The position numbers and the translations under genes were made by a program. A stretch of DNA of 64,000 nucleotides from Marinobacter azerbaijanicus (lineage in GTDB: Bacteria; Pseudomonadota; Gammaproteobacteria; Pseudomonadales; Oleiphilaceae). Below the pieces are notes generated by a model. It made no database searches and was not told the DNA's origin. It saw only the letters and a list, made by a program, of their open reading frames with translations. Below, in pieces: positions 36,768-45,261 of the stretch. How positions within the stretch are numbered: the first letter of the stretch is position 1; each line of letters starts with the position of its first letter. The stretch is taken from assembly GCF_030250645.1 (NCBI RefSeq), contig NZ_JASSVS010000010.1:62001-126000 (forward strand), in the 5' to 3' direction.

Positions 36768-39305
36768 TCAGGACTGCGGGTTTTTGCGCAGCGAGGATTC
36801 CAGCGTCTTGGTGTCGGTGATATCCACCAGAGTGATGACCACGCCATCAACCATATTGTCCAGCCGCCGGTAAGGGATGATTCTGACTGAAAACCAGCGG
36901 TCATCGTTGGTGGTAATCTGCTTTTCGGTGACGGCCAGTGAATCCAGGGTTTTCTGGCCGTCCTCCTGCAGTTCCGGATAGCGGAGGCTGGTGGTCAGGT
37001 CGCTCAGCGGGCGGCCGATGTCGCTTTCGCGCAGGTTGATAATGGATGTGGCCCGCTCGGTGTAGCGCCTTACATTAAGCTCCTTATCCAGGAACAGAAC
37101 CGCTATTTCAATGCTGTTGAGCACGTTCTGCATATCGCTCTGGGCGAGGGCGAGGTCATCCAGTTTGGTTTGCAGTTCTGTATTAATGGTTTGCAGTTCC
37201 TCGTTCATCGACTGCATTTCTTCTTTGGAGGTGGTCAGTTCCTCATTGGCTGACTGCAGCTCTTCATTGGTGGTCTGAAGCTTTTCGTTGGACGCCTGCA
37301 GTTCCTCCCGCGTCAGTTTCGCCTGCTGCCGCAGGCTGTCAATTTCCTTCTGATACCGCTGGATTTCCGCAACGTAGTCAGCCTCAGTAGCGGAAGCGGG
37401 TTTGCGCCGGCGGGACATTACTGGTGTGGGTGCATCGCGGAATACCACCATGGTCATGCCCTTCAGGGCTTCGGGTTCGCGAAGGGCCTGAATGGTCACG
37501 TCAACCGCCTGGGTGCCGGCGCCGGTCTGTACCGGCAATCCAGTAAGCTCGATCGGTTCCGACTGGTCGGGTGCCTTTTTCAGGGCGGTATACAGTGGCT
37601 CGCGCAGACCTTCACGGGCCATGGCATGGATGTTCCAATTGGCCTTGCCCGCTGCAGGCTCCAGATACTTGCCCGTACGCCCACTGATATAAACAATATC
37701 CGCATCCGCGTTGAGCACTACCGAGGCCGGTGCATAGCCCTGCAGCAGCACATGATCGGCGGCGGATTGGAGGGTGTTATTGGTATCCTCCTGTGAGAGA
37801 GTTTCATTGGAGTGCACTGGGTGCTCCTTGTGCAGGGTGGACATCGGTGGGAATGATCTTAGCAGGAAGTCAGAGTGGCGGACGGACTCGAAGGGTTTGC
37901 TTCGGTACAGCCGCATTTTCGGCTTCAGGGGTGCGAACAGATGATTCAGCCGGCCGATGGTTTCCGAACTGCCCAGCATCAACAAACCGTTGGGGCGAAG
38001 ACTGTAGTGGAACAGGGGTAGTATCCGTCGCTGTAGCGTCACGTCAAAATAAATCAGCAGGTTGCGGCAGGCAATCAGGTCCAGATTGGTGAAAGGCGGG
38101 TCCAGGATGACATCGTGCGTGGCAAACATAACCTTGTCCCGTATCGATGGCAGTATCTGGTAATGGGTGTCATGCCGGATGAAAAAGCGTGCCAGCCGGT
38201 CCTCGGATACCGTGTCTTCAATACTCAGAGGGTATTGCCCTCTCCTTGCGATGGAAATGGCCTCAGGGCTGATGTCGGAGGCAAAAATTTGCAGGTTCAG
38301 CTCCCGTTTCCGCTCGGGGCCGGCGTTCTCAAGCGCCTCGGTAAACGCAATGGCCAACGAATAGGCCTCTTCCCCGGTTGAGCAGCCCACCACCCAGGCG
38401 CGCAGGGTATGGTCTTGCGGTTGGCTATCAAGAAGGTCTGGCAGGCCGGTCTCAACCAGATAGTCCCAGGTTTCAGGATCACGGAAAAACCCGGTAACCC
38501 CGATCAATAGTTCCCTGAATAACAGTTGTATTTCCTGCTCGTTGTCCTCCAGGAAATGGGTGTAGTCGGCCAGATCGGAAATCCCGTGGATGGCCATGCG
38601 TCGCTCAATCCGGCGGTTCAGGGTGGTGGGTTTGTAGAGGGAAAAGTCATGCCGGGTGTGCCGTTGCAGTAGCCGGAGAAGTGGATCCAGCCTTGTCAAC
38701 GATGCGTGGGCGAGGTGGCTGTTTTCCTGGCCATGTCCCGGTTCCGGAACACGGCGATCATAGGCCAGAATGCGGTCCGGTAATTCGTCAGCCGGGGCCA
38801 CAATGTCGCAACAGCCTGCGTCTATGGCACTTTTGGGCATGGCATCAAACTGGGCCGACTCGGGACTCTCCACCACTGATAGCCCGCCGACGGCCTTGAC
38901 GGCCTGCAGACCCAGGGTGCCATCAGAGCCCATGCCGGAAAGCACAACGGCAATGGCCCGTTCGTTCTGGACGCTGGCCAGGGATGAGAACAGCACGTTG
39001 ATGGGCAGCCGCTGCCCCCTTGGTTGCGCGGGCTGCTCCAGCTTCAGGGTCTCGTCGACCACCCGCAGCTCCTGGTTGGGCGGGATCACGTAGATGGAAT
39101 CAGCGCGAATGGGCATGTTCTGCTGAGCTTCATAAACCGGCATTTCGGTATAGCGTTGGAGGAGTTCCGGCAGCAGTGCCTTCTGGGTCGGGTCCAGATG
39201 TTGCACCACCAGAAAAGCCATACCGGTATCGCAAGGCGTATTGCGGAAAAAGCCCTCCAATGACGCCAGGCCACCGGCGGAGGCCCCAATACCTACGATT
39301 CGCAT
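36768..39305 (-). CDS. CheB-CheR fusion with coiled coil and PAS domains
   Basis: An 845-residue signalling protein. Residues 1-190 are a CheB-type methylesterase without receiver domain, with catalytic Ser9 (GASAGG), His36 (VVQHLDP) and Asp128 (SGMGSDG). Residues about 205-480 are a CheR-type methyltransferase (TGFFRDPETWDYL, WVVGCSTGEEAYSLA, ACRNLLIYF). A PAS-like segment follows, then a long coiled coil at about 640-725 with repeated NEELQ-type heptads, and a final PAS domain. The protein stops after that PAS; relatives often continue into a histidine kinase. It is translated from the overlap with the upstream PAS gene. Chemoreceptor genes are not nearby, so a non-chemotaxis role is possible. 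Confidence 0.88.
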   Translation of the reverse strand: MRIVGIGASAGGLASLEGFFRNTPCDTGMAFLVVQHLDPTQKALLPELLQRYTEMPVYEAQQNMPIRADSIYVIPPNQELRVVDETLKLEQPAQPRGQRLPINVLFSSLASVQNERAIAVVLSGMGSDGTLGLQAVKAVGGLSVVESPESAQFDAMPKSAIDAGCCDIVAPADELPDRILAYDRRVPEPGHGQENSHLAHASLTRLDPLLRLLQRHTRHDFSLYKPTTLNRRIERRMAIHGISDLADYTHFLEDNEQEIQLLFRELLIGVTGFFRDPETWDYLVETGLPDLLDSQPQDHTLRAWVVGCSTGEEAYSLAIAFTEALENAGPERKRELNLQIFASDISPEAISIARRGQYPLSIEDTVSEDRLARFFIRHDTHYQILPSIRDKVMFATHDVILDPPFTNLDLIACRNLLIYFDVTLQRRILPLFHYSLRPNGLLMLGSSETIGRLNHLFAPLKPKMRLYRSKPFESVRHSDFLLRSFPPMSTLHKEHPVHSNETLSQEDTNNTLQSAADHVLLQGYAPASVVLNADADIVYISGRTGKYLEPAAGKANWNIHAMAREGLREPLYTALKKAPDQSEPIELTGLPVQTGAGTQAVDVTIQALREPEALKGMTMVVFRDAPTPVMSRRRKPASATEADYVAEIQRYQKEIDSLRQQAKLTREELQASNEKLQTTNEELQSANEELTTSKEEMQSMNEELQTINTELQTKLDDLALAQSDMQNVLNSIEIAVLFLDKELNVRRYTERATSIINLRESDIGRPLSDLTTSLRYPELQEDGQKTLDSLAVTEKQITTNDDRWFSVRIIPYRRLDNMVDGVVITLVDITDTKTLESSLRKNPQS

Positions 39306-39907
39306 CAGGAGCTGGCAGGGTCTGTCAGGGCTTCAGTCAGGATCATCAGAATGCTGTCACCGGCAGTAGCAGGCCTTGAGCTGACGGCCACCTGTCTGCG
39401 ATCGGGGAGTTCAACTGGTACATTTACTACGCCCTGTTCCTCGGGATTACCGAGCAGTGTGTCCATTGCCTTTTCCTGGCCGGGTGCCAGAAGTGCCCAC
39501 AAGGGTTTGCCAGCGAGATCCGTGTCGGGTTTTCCGAAAAGCACGCCCGCAGCCTCGTTACCTTCAATAATCCTACCATCGTTGGCAACGATCAGATAGG
39601 CGGCCGGGGCCTGCTCATAGAGAGACCGGTAATGAGCCAGCTCCTCGCTGATCTCCTGCTCATTGGCCTGAAGTTGTTCATAAAGAAGATCAAGTTCCAC
39701 CTGATAGGTCTGGAGTTCATGGAGCAACTTGAGGGCATCGGCAGCGGATTCGGGCGAACTGGCGCGCTCGTACAGCAGTTTCAGTGCATCCACGCTGAGG
39801 GTGCCACCATGGTTGCGTGGCGGCACGCCGTGGTCGATCAGGTCCCTGGCGCTGCGGCGTAGCCTTTCGTGCCTTTCGGTATTGGAGTATCCGTGCGTGT
39901 CAGCCAT
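39305..39907 (-). CDS. PAS-domain protein paired with the CheB-CheR fusion
   Basis: A 200-residue protein with a helical N-terminal half containing a coiled coil at about 60-95 (ELQTYQVELDLLYEQLQ) and one PAS domain at about 96-195 (YEQAPAAYLIVANDGRIIEGNEAAG). There is no output domain. Its stop codon overlaps the start of the CheB-CheR gene (TGATG), which implies coupled translation and a shared complex. Confidence 0.8.
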   Translation of the reverse strand: MADTHGYSNTERHERLRRSARDLIDHGVPPRNHGGTLSVDALKLLYERASSPESAADALKLLHELQTYQVELDLLYEQLQANEQEISEELAHYRSLYEQAPAAYLIVANDGRIIEGNEAAGVLFGKPDTDLAGKPLWALLAPGQEKAMDTLLGNPEEQGVVNVPVELPDRRQVAVSSRPATAGDSILMILTEALTDPASS

Positions 39908-40148
39908 CTTGCCTCCCTACAGATGCAGTCAAAAAGTTGCGCCTCAAAACCATCGCTTGAGTTACTTTTATCCAGTCTACTCCTCCTTATTAAAACCTAA
40001 TAGCGAGTGATGTGTATTTTTGAAAAGTGGAACCTGCTGTGTGTGTTAACGAACAGAAGGTCTGGTGTTCGAGGTCTAATGTGTTTGTAACAAAATGTTG
40101 CCCGGGCCGCTGAGGTTCGTGCAACGCTGTGGCATAAGGAGCCAGCCT

Positions 40149-40550
40149 ATGAATACCGACACAATCCGGCGTGCCTGTAGACGCACCGGTCTTTTCACAA
40201 CCTTGATGCTCGCTACCCTGACCTTGGTTGCATGCGCCTCCGCGCCGCTGCCGCCAACGGAGTCCCTGAACGGTGCCAGAGATACCATTGCCAGTGCCGA
40301 GCAGGCTGAGGCCCGACGCTATGCCGGCGCCGAACTGGAAGAGGCAAACCGTCAGCTGGCGGAAGCGGACAAGGCGGTGGCTGATGAACGGATGACCGAT
40401 GCCGACCGGCTGGCCAAACAGGCCCGTGTTGCTGCGGAACTGGCGATGGCAAGAACGGAAGCGGCGAAGGCCGCGGCAATCAATCGTGAACTGGAGCGTG
40501 ATGCTGAGGCTCTCGATGAAGAGATGCAGCGTCTGGGAGATCAACAATGA
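40149..40550 (+). CDS. DUF4398-type lipoprotein
   Basis: A 133-residue predicted lipoprotein: a hydrophobic N-terminal signal with lipobox LVACAS (cysteine at about residue 29), then a helical, Ala/Glu-rich region (AGAELEEANRQLAEADKAV) typical of DUF4398. ATG 40149 has an AAGGAGCC site upstream; the longer frame from 40095 does not. It overlaps the OmpA-like gene by four bases. Such proteins are assumed to act in the envelope with the OmpA partner; the exact role is unknown. Confidence 0.78.
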   Translation: MNTDTIRRACRRTGLFTTLMLATLTLVACASAPLPPTESLNGARDTIASAEQAEARRYAGAELEEANRQLAEADKAVADERMTDADRLAKQARVAAELAMARTEAAKAAAINRELERDAEALDEEMQRLGDQQ

Positions 40551-41383
40551 ACAGAAAAGCCACCGCCGCAGTTGTGCTTTCGTCCGTGCTTCTGACGGCC
40601 TGCGCCATGTCGCCAACCAGTCCTGACGGCTCGGAAGATGTGCGCACCAGATTGACGACGCTGCAACAGAATCCGGAAATGAAGACCCATGCCCGCACCG
40701 AATTGCGTGATGCGGAAGCGGCGGTGCAACTCGCTGAACAGCCGCTGGCTGACAACGAGGCAGCGCTGGCGGACTACCGGGTTTATATGGCCGACCGCAT
40801 GGTTGAAATTGCCCGTGCCAAAGGCCAGACACGGCTGCTGGAATCAGAACGGGAACGCTTGGGTGAACAGCGCGATGCGGCCCGGCTGGCGGCACGGACC
40901 CGGGAAGCGGACCGGGCTCACGCCGAGGCTGAGCGTGCACGTGGATCACAGGCGGATGCCGCCGCCCTGTCGGCCCGTGAAGCCGAGGAAATGCAGCGGC
41001 GGATAGACGATCTCGAGGCTGAAGCGACCGAACGGGGACTGGTATTGACCCTGGGTGATGTGCTTTTCGCTACCGGCAGTGCCCAGATTCAGGGCGGTAC
41101 TAACCAGAATCTGGAGAAACTGGTGACCTTCCTGGACCAGTACCCTGACCGCCAGGTACTGATTGAAGGCCATACCGACAACGTCGGCAGCGCCATGTTC
41201 AATGAAACCCTGTCCCGGCAACGGGCGGAGTCTGTTCGTCGGTTCCTGACCGACCGACGCATCAACAGCGACAGATTGACGGTGTCCGGATTCGGCTTTG
41301 ATCGACCGATTGCCAGCAACGACAGCGCGATGGGTCGTCAGCAGAACCGCCGTGTTGAAGTCATTATCGAAAACAGGGAGTAG
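40547..41383 (+). CDS. OmpA-family lipoprotein with DUF4398-like N-terminal region
   Basis: A 278-residue envelope protein. The signal has lipobox LLTACA (cysteine at about residue 19). A long helical DUF4398-like stretch runs to about 160, and the C-terminal OmpA peptidoglycan-binding domain has LFATGSAQIQ, GHTDNVGSA and NRRVEVIIE. It probably links the outer membrane to the cell wall. It overlaps the upstream lipoprotein gene by four bases and is followed three bases later by a PAS-GGDEF gene, so all three form one operon. Confidence 0.9.
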   Translation: MNRKATAAVVLSSVLLTACAMSPTSPDGSEDVRTRLTTLQQNPEMKTHARTELRDAEAAVQLAEQPLADNEAALADYRVYMADRMVEIARAKGQTRLLESERERLGEQRDAARLAARTREADRAHAEAERARGSQADAAALSAREAEEMQRRIDDLEAEATERGLVLTLGDVLFATGSAQIQGGTNQNLEKLVTFLDQYPDRQVLIEGHTDNVGSAMFNETLSRQRAESVRRFLTDRRINSDRLTVSGFGFDRPIASNDSAMGRQQNRRVEVIIENRE

Positions 41384-41386
41384 AAC

Positions 41387-42748
41387 ATGCTGCGATATCG
41401 CGACTTCTTTCCGTTGGCAGGTGATATGGAAGCCGACGCGATCCAGAGTCATGATGTCCCGCTGGGTGATGCATTACCGCTGGGTATTCTGGTGACGGAT
41501 GGGGATGGAAAGTGTCTTTACAGCAACAAAGCCTATCAGAAACTCTGTGGCTGGACCGGCGATGAACTGGTCGGCTCCCATTGGAGTTCAGTCATTCATC
41601 CGCAGGATCACGACAAGACGGTCCGGCACTGGAAGGCCGCGGTGCTCGGGAAAGATTCCTTCATGTGCGAAGCGCGTTTGCAGTGTTCGGACGGCAAGGT
41701 CATCTGGGCCCGCCGCAATGCGGCCCTGCTGACAGACAACCTGCCCGCCCGGGGATACGTGCATACGCTCGAGGACATAAGCACCTACAAATCCCATGAG
41801 AGGGCCCGCAGAAAAGCCGAGGAACAGCTGTTCGACGAGAAGGAACGGGCACAGGTTACTCTGGACTCCATTGGTGACGCGGTATTGAGCACCGATATTG
41901 ACGGGCGTGTGTCATACATGAATGTGGTGGCGGAAACCCTGACAGGCTTCAGCCGCCAGGAAGCCATTGGCCGGCCACTGGGAGAGATTTTCAGAGTGGT
42001 GGATGCCGACACCCATGAACCGGTGGCCGACCCGGCCCGGCGTGCCATTCAGTCGGACAGGATTGTGGCGCTGGGAGCAAACACTCTGCTGGTGGCCAGA
42101 GACGGAGTTGAGCTGGCGATTGAAGACTCGGCTGCACCGATTCACAACCGCCATGGCGTGGTTACCGGTGCGGTGATTGTGTTCCATGACGCCCGACTTT
42201 CCCTGGAATCCACGGCCCGCATGGCGTACCTGGCGCAGCATGATACCTTGACCGGGCTGTATAGCCGAAATGCCTTCTACGAGCGATTTGAGCAGTCTCT
42301 GGCGCTGGCAAGGCGCCACGAAAAACAGATGGGCCTGCTGTTCATCGATCTTGACAGTTTCAAGGGTATCAATGATGTACTCGGCCATGACAGCGGTGAC
42401 AGGATGCTGGTGGATCTGGCCCATAGGCTGAAGGCGTGCGTGAGGACGTCGGATACGGTCTGCCGTTATGGTGGCGATGAATTCGTGGTGTTGTTGGGTG
42501 AAATCGCCCAGCCCGATCATGCTTTTGCCGTTGCCGATAAAATACGCGAAGCCGCTGCCGCTGTTATGGTTATCGATGGACGTGACGTGGCACTTCAGCT
42601 CAGTATCGGGGTGAGCGTGTATCCCGACGACGGAGAGACCGTTGATAAGCTTCTGAAAGTAGCGGATACGGCCATGTACCGTGTCAAAAATCTGAATCAG
42701 CGGCCCGTCGCGGTACGCCCGGCGTTATTCTTTGGGAATCGACAGTGA
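41387..42748 (+). CDS. Diguanylate cyclase, PAS-PAS-GGDEF
   Basis: A 453-residue cytoplasmic enzyme that makes cyclic di-GMP. A first PAS domain lies at about 25-135 (ILVTDGDGKCLYSNKAY), a second at about 155-275 (DAVLSTDIDGRVSYMN), and the GGDEF domain at about 285-445. The active site is intact (RYGGDEFVVLL). An RTSD inhibitory-site motif lies five residues upstream, so product inhibition is expected. No membrane span is seen. It is the last gene of the DUF4398-OmpA operon and ends convergently with the Crp/Fnr gene. Confidence 0.93.
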   Translation: MLRYRDFFPLAGDMEADAIQSHDVPLGDALPLGILVTDGDGKCLYSNKAYQKLCGWTGDELVGSHWSSVIHPQDHDKTVRHWKAAVLGKDSFMCEARLQCSDGKVIWARRNAALLTDNLPARGYVHTLEDISTYKSHERARRKAEEQLFDEKERAQVTLDSIGDAVLSTDIDGRVSYMNVVAETLTGFSRQEAIGRPLGEIFRVVDADTHEPVADPARRAIQSDRIVALGANTLLVARDGVELAIEDSAAPIHNRHGVVTGAVIVFHDARLSLESTARMAYLAQHDTLTGLYSRNAFYERFEQSLALARRHEKQMGLLFIDLDSFKGINDVLGHDSGDRMLVDLAHRLKACVRTSDTVCRYGGDEFVVLLGEIAQPDHAFAVADKIREAAAAVMVIDGRDVALQLSIGVSVYPDDGETVDKLLKVADTAMYRVKNLNQRPVAVRPALFFGNRQ

Positions 42749-42753
42749 CCGAC

Positions 42754-43476
42754 TCAGTAACTGATGTTATGGGATGCCAGGCGGTCGGTTTCCCGTTTGA
42801 CCACGCCATAGCATTCACAACTCAGAGCTTCCAGCTTTGATCGGTCAGCAACCGTGATGTGGCCGCGATGGTATTCAATGACTCCCAGTTTCTGTAGCTT
42901 GCCGGCCGCTTCGGTGACGCCCTCACGGCGGACGCCCAGCATGTTGGCGATAAGTTCCTGGGTCATTGTCAGCTCATTGCCCGGGAGGCGGTCGAGGGAC
43001 AGCAGCAACCACCGGCAAAGTTGCTGATCAATTGAATGGTGGCGATTACACACCGCAGTCTGGGACATCTGGGTGATCAGCGCCTGGGTGTATCGCAGTG
43101 TGAGCACCCGAATTTCAGGCGTGTTGTTAAACTCTGCCTTGAGATCCGCAGAGGACATCCGGTAAGCGAACCCCCTGCTTTGTACAACCGTTCGGCTGGG
43201 GCTGCTGTCTCCACCCATGACAACGGAGATGCCGGCCATACCCTCGTTTCCCACCACCGAGATTTCGGCGGATGAGCCGTTAATCATGACGTAAAGCAGC
43301 GAGATGATGCAGTTGGTCGGGAAATACACGAATTCAATGGATTGGCCGGATTCGTGAATCACGTCGCCCAGCTTGAGCTCAACCAGTTTGAGCTGGGGGA
43401 AAATCCGTTTTTTGGCGCTGTCTGGCATGGCCGCCAGTAAACGATTCTGGTCGGGAGAAGTTGCTGTCTCGGTCAT
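42754..43476 (-). CDS. Crp/Fnr-family transcriptional regulator
   Basis: A 240-residue regulator with an N-terminal cyclic-nucleotide-binding-like barrel (about 20-140) and a C-terminal helix-turn-helix (ELIANMLGVRREGVTEAAGKL at about 175-195). The cysteine cluster of oxygen-sensing FNR is absent and the cAMP-pocket pattern is weak, so the signal is unknown. It has its own promoter region in the spacer at 43477-43680. Confidence 0.88.
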   Translation of the reverse strand: MTETATSPDQNRLLAAMPDSAKKRIFPQLKLVELKLGDVIHESGQSIEFVYFPTNCIISLLYVMINGSSAEISVVGNEGMAGISVVMGGDSSPSRTVVQSRGFAYRMSSADLKAEFNNTPEIRVLTLRYTQALITQMSQTAVCNRHHSIDQQLCRWLLLSLDRLPGNELTMTQELIANMLGVRREGVTEAAGKLQKLGVIEYHRGHITVADRSKLEALSCECYGVVKRETDRLASHNISY

Positions 43477-43680
43477 AGCCTACCTCCCTGGCAGGGCTAC
43501 TAAAAAAGCACATAATTTGTGCGATTAATCGGTTACAGGCTAAAGCCTGACTTCCAATTCAGTAGACAACGCTAACACAGAATAAGCATCCTGGCTGCAA
43601 CATTGTGAGTAATGTGGGGCAGGTGCCTCATCGGTTGCCTTGGACTAGACTGTTTGCAAAACAATAGCTGAGGACTATCC

Positions 43681-45258
43681 ATGACAACACGCAGTTTCTG
43701 GGGCTGGGGTAACGAAGAGAGCGCATTCGACGACCAGCAGATTGGTCAGTTACGCCAGCTGGTGGGTATGCAATTCGGAAATACGGAGCTGACCTGCCAG
43801 GCACCGCCGACGCTGGCGGATCTGGAGTTGCCGCAACCACGTTTGCAGCCGCCGGAATCGCTGTTGTCCATTATGTCCACGGATCGCCGGGACCGGGCCA
43901 GCCATACCTACGGCAAATCCTTCCGGGACATCGTGCGGGGCCTGGGTGGGGATTATCGCTGCGCTCCGGACCTGATTGCCCGCCCTTCGAGCGAGCAGGA
44001 ACTTGTCGACGTACTGGATTACGCCAGCCGCAGCGGGGCGGCGGTGATTCCCTACGGCGGCGGCTCCAGCGTGGTGGGTGGAACCGAACCCCGCTACGAA
44101 GGCGACTGGGCAGGCACCATTACCGTCGATATGGAGCGCTTTAATCGCATTATCGAGGTGGACCACCAGTCCCGGGCGGCCCATATCGAGGGTGGCATCT
44201 ATGGGCCGGCCCTCGAAGATGGCCTGCGGCCTCATGGTTATACCCTGCGGCATTTCCCCCAGTCTTTCGAGTTCTCAACCCTGGGGGGCTGGATCGCCAC
44301 CCGCTCCGGCGGCCACTTTGCCACGCTCTATACCCACATCGATGACCTGGTGGAGTCCACCCGAGTGGTAACGCCCCGAGGATCCCTGGAAACCCGACGG
44401 TTGCCGGGCTCGGGGGCGGGGCCATCGCCGGACCGGCTGTTCCTGGGTTCTGAAGGCACACTGGGTTTTGTTACCTCCGCCTGGATGCGGCTTCAGGCCA
44501 GGCCAGAGTTCCGGGCTACCCGAACGGTTCATTTCAAAGATTTTCTGGAAGGTGCGGAAGCGGTCCGCAGATTGTCCCAGTCCGGGCTCTACCCCACCAA
44601 TTGCCGACTGATTGATGCTCGGGAAGCCATGATCAACGGGATCGGAAGAGGTAGTAAGCACTTACTTATTATCGGTTTTGAATCCGCGGATCATCCGGTG
44701 GATGCGTGGATGGAAAGGGCAGTGGACATCGTCGCCGATGCTGGCGGATCGGTTCAGGCCCACCGGGAGCAGAAGCCCGATGAAGGCCAGGCCGGCGACT
44801 GGCGCCAGCAGTTTATCCGCGCCCCCTACATGAGGGATGCGCTGATTCGCCTGGGACTGGTGGCTGAGACTTTCGAAACCGCCATTACCTGGGACAGGTT
44901 CGAGGAGTTCCACCGGGGTGTCCTGGAAACTGTGAACAGGGTCACCCGGGAGATCTGTGGCAAGGCATTCGTTACCTGCCGTTTCACCCATGTATACCCC
45001 GACGGCCCGGCGCCCTACTACACCTTGATTGCCCCGGGTCGGCGTGGCGACCAGGTAAAACAGTGGGACGAGATCAAACTGGCAGTGATGGAAACCCTGA
45101 TCGACCTGGGCGGCACCATTACCCATCACCATGCCGTGGGCCGTGATCACCGGCCGGGTTATGATCGCCAGCGGCCGGAGCTGTTTGCCGAGGTGCTGCG
45201 TTCCGCCAAACAGACTCTGGACCCTGATGGTTTGTTGAACCCGGGGGTGCTGATATAG
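43681..45258 (+). CDS. FAD-linked oxidase resembling alkylglycerone-phosphate synthase
   Basis: A 525-residue flavoprotein of the FAD-binding-4 (PCMH) family. The FAD motif is VIPYGGGSSVVGG at about residues 122-134, with SFEFSTLGGWIATRSGGHF later. The C-terminal half has FTHVYPDGPAPYYT and THHHAVGRDHRPGY, a triple-histidine loop like that of alkyl-dihydroxyacetone-phosphate synthase. That enzyme makes ether lipids, which is unexpected here; related bacterial proteins may be dehydrogenases of 2-hydroxy acids. No partner genes for ether-lipid synthesis are adjacent. It ends three bases before the convergent beta-helix gene. Confidence 0.8.
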   Translation: MTTRSFWGWGNEESAFDDQQIGQLRQLVGMQFGNTELTCQAPPTLADLELPQPRLQPPESLLSIMSTDRRDRASHTYGKSFRDIVRGLGGDYRCAPDLIARPSSEQELVDVLDYASRSGAAVIPYGGGSSVVGGTEPRYEGDWAGTITVDMERFNRIIEVDHQSRAAHIEGGIYGPALEDGLRPHGYTLRHFPQSFEFSTLGGWIATRSGGHFATLYTHIDDLVESTRVVTPRGSLETRRLPGSGAGPSPDRLFLGSEGTLGFVTSAWMRLQARPEFRATRTVHFKDFLEGAEAVRRLSQSGLYPTNCRLIDAREAMINGIGRGSKHLLIIGFESADHPVDAWMERAVDIVADAGGSVQAHREQKPDEGQAGDWRQQFIRAPYMRDALIRLGLVAETFETAITWDRFEEFHRGVLETVNRVTREICGKAFVTCRFTHVYPDGPAPYYTLIAPGRRGDQVKQWDEIKLAVMETLIDLGGTITHHHAVGRDHRPGYDRQRPELFAEVLRSAKQTLDPDGLLNPGVLI

Positions 45259-45261
45259 CCG

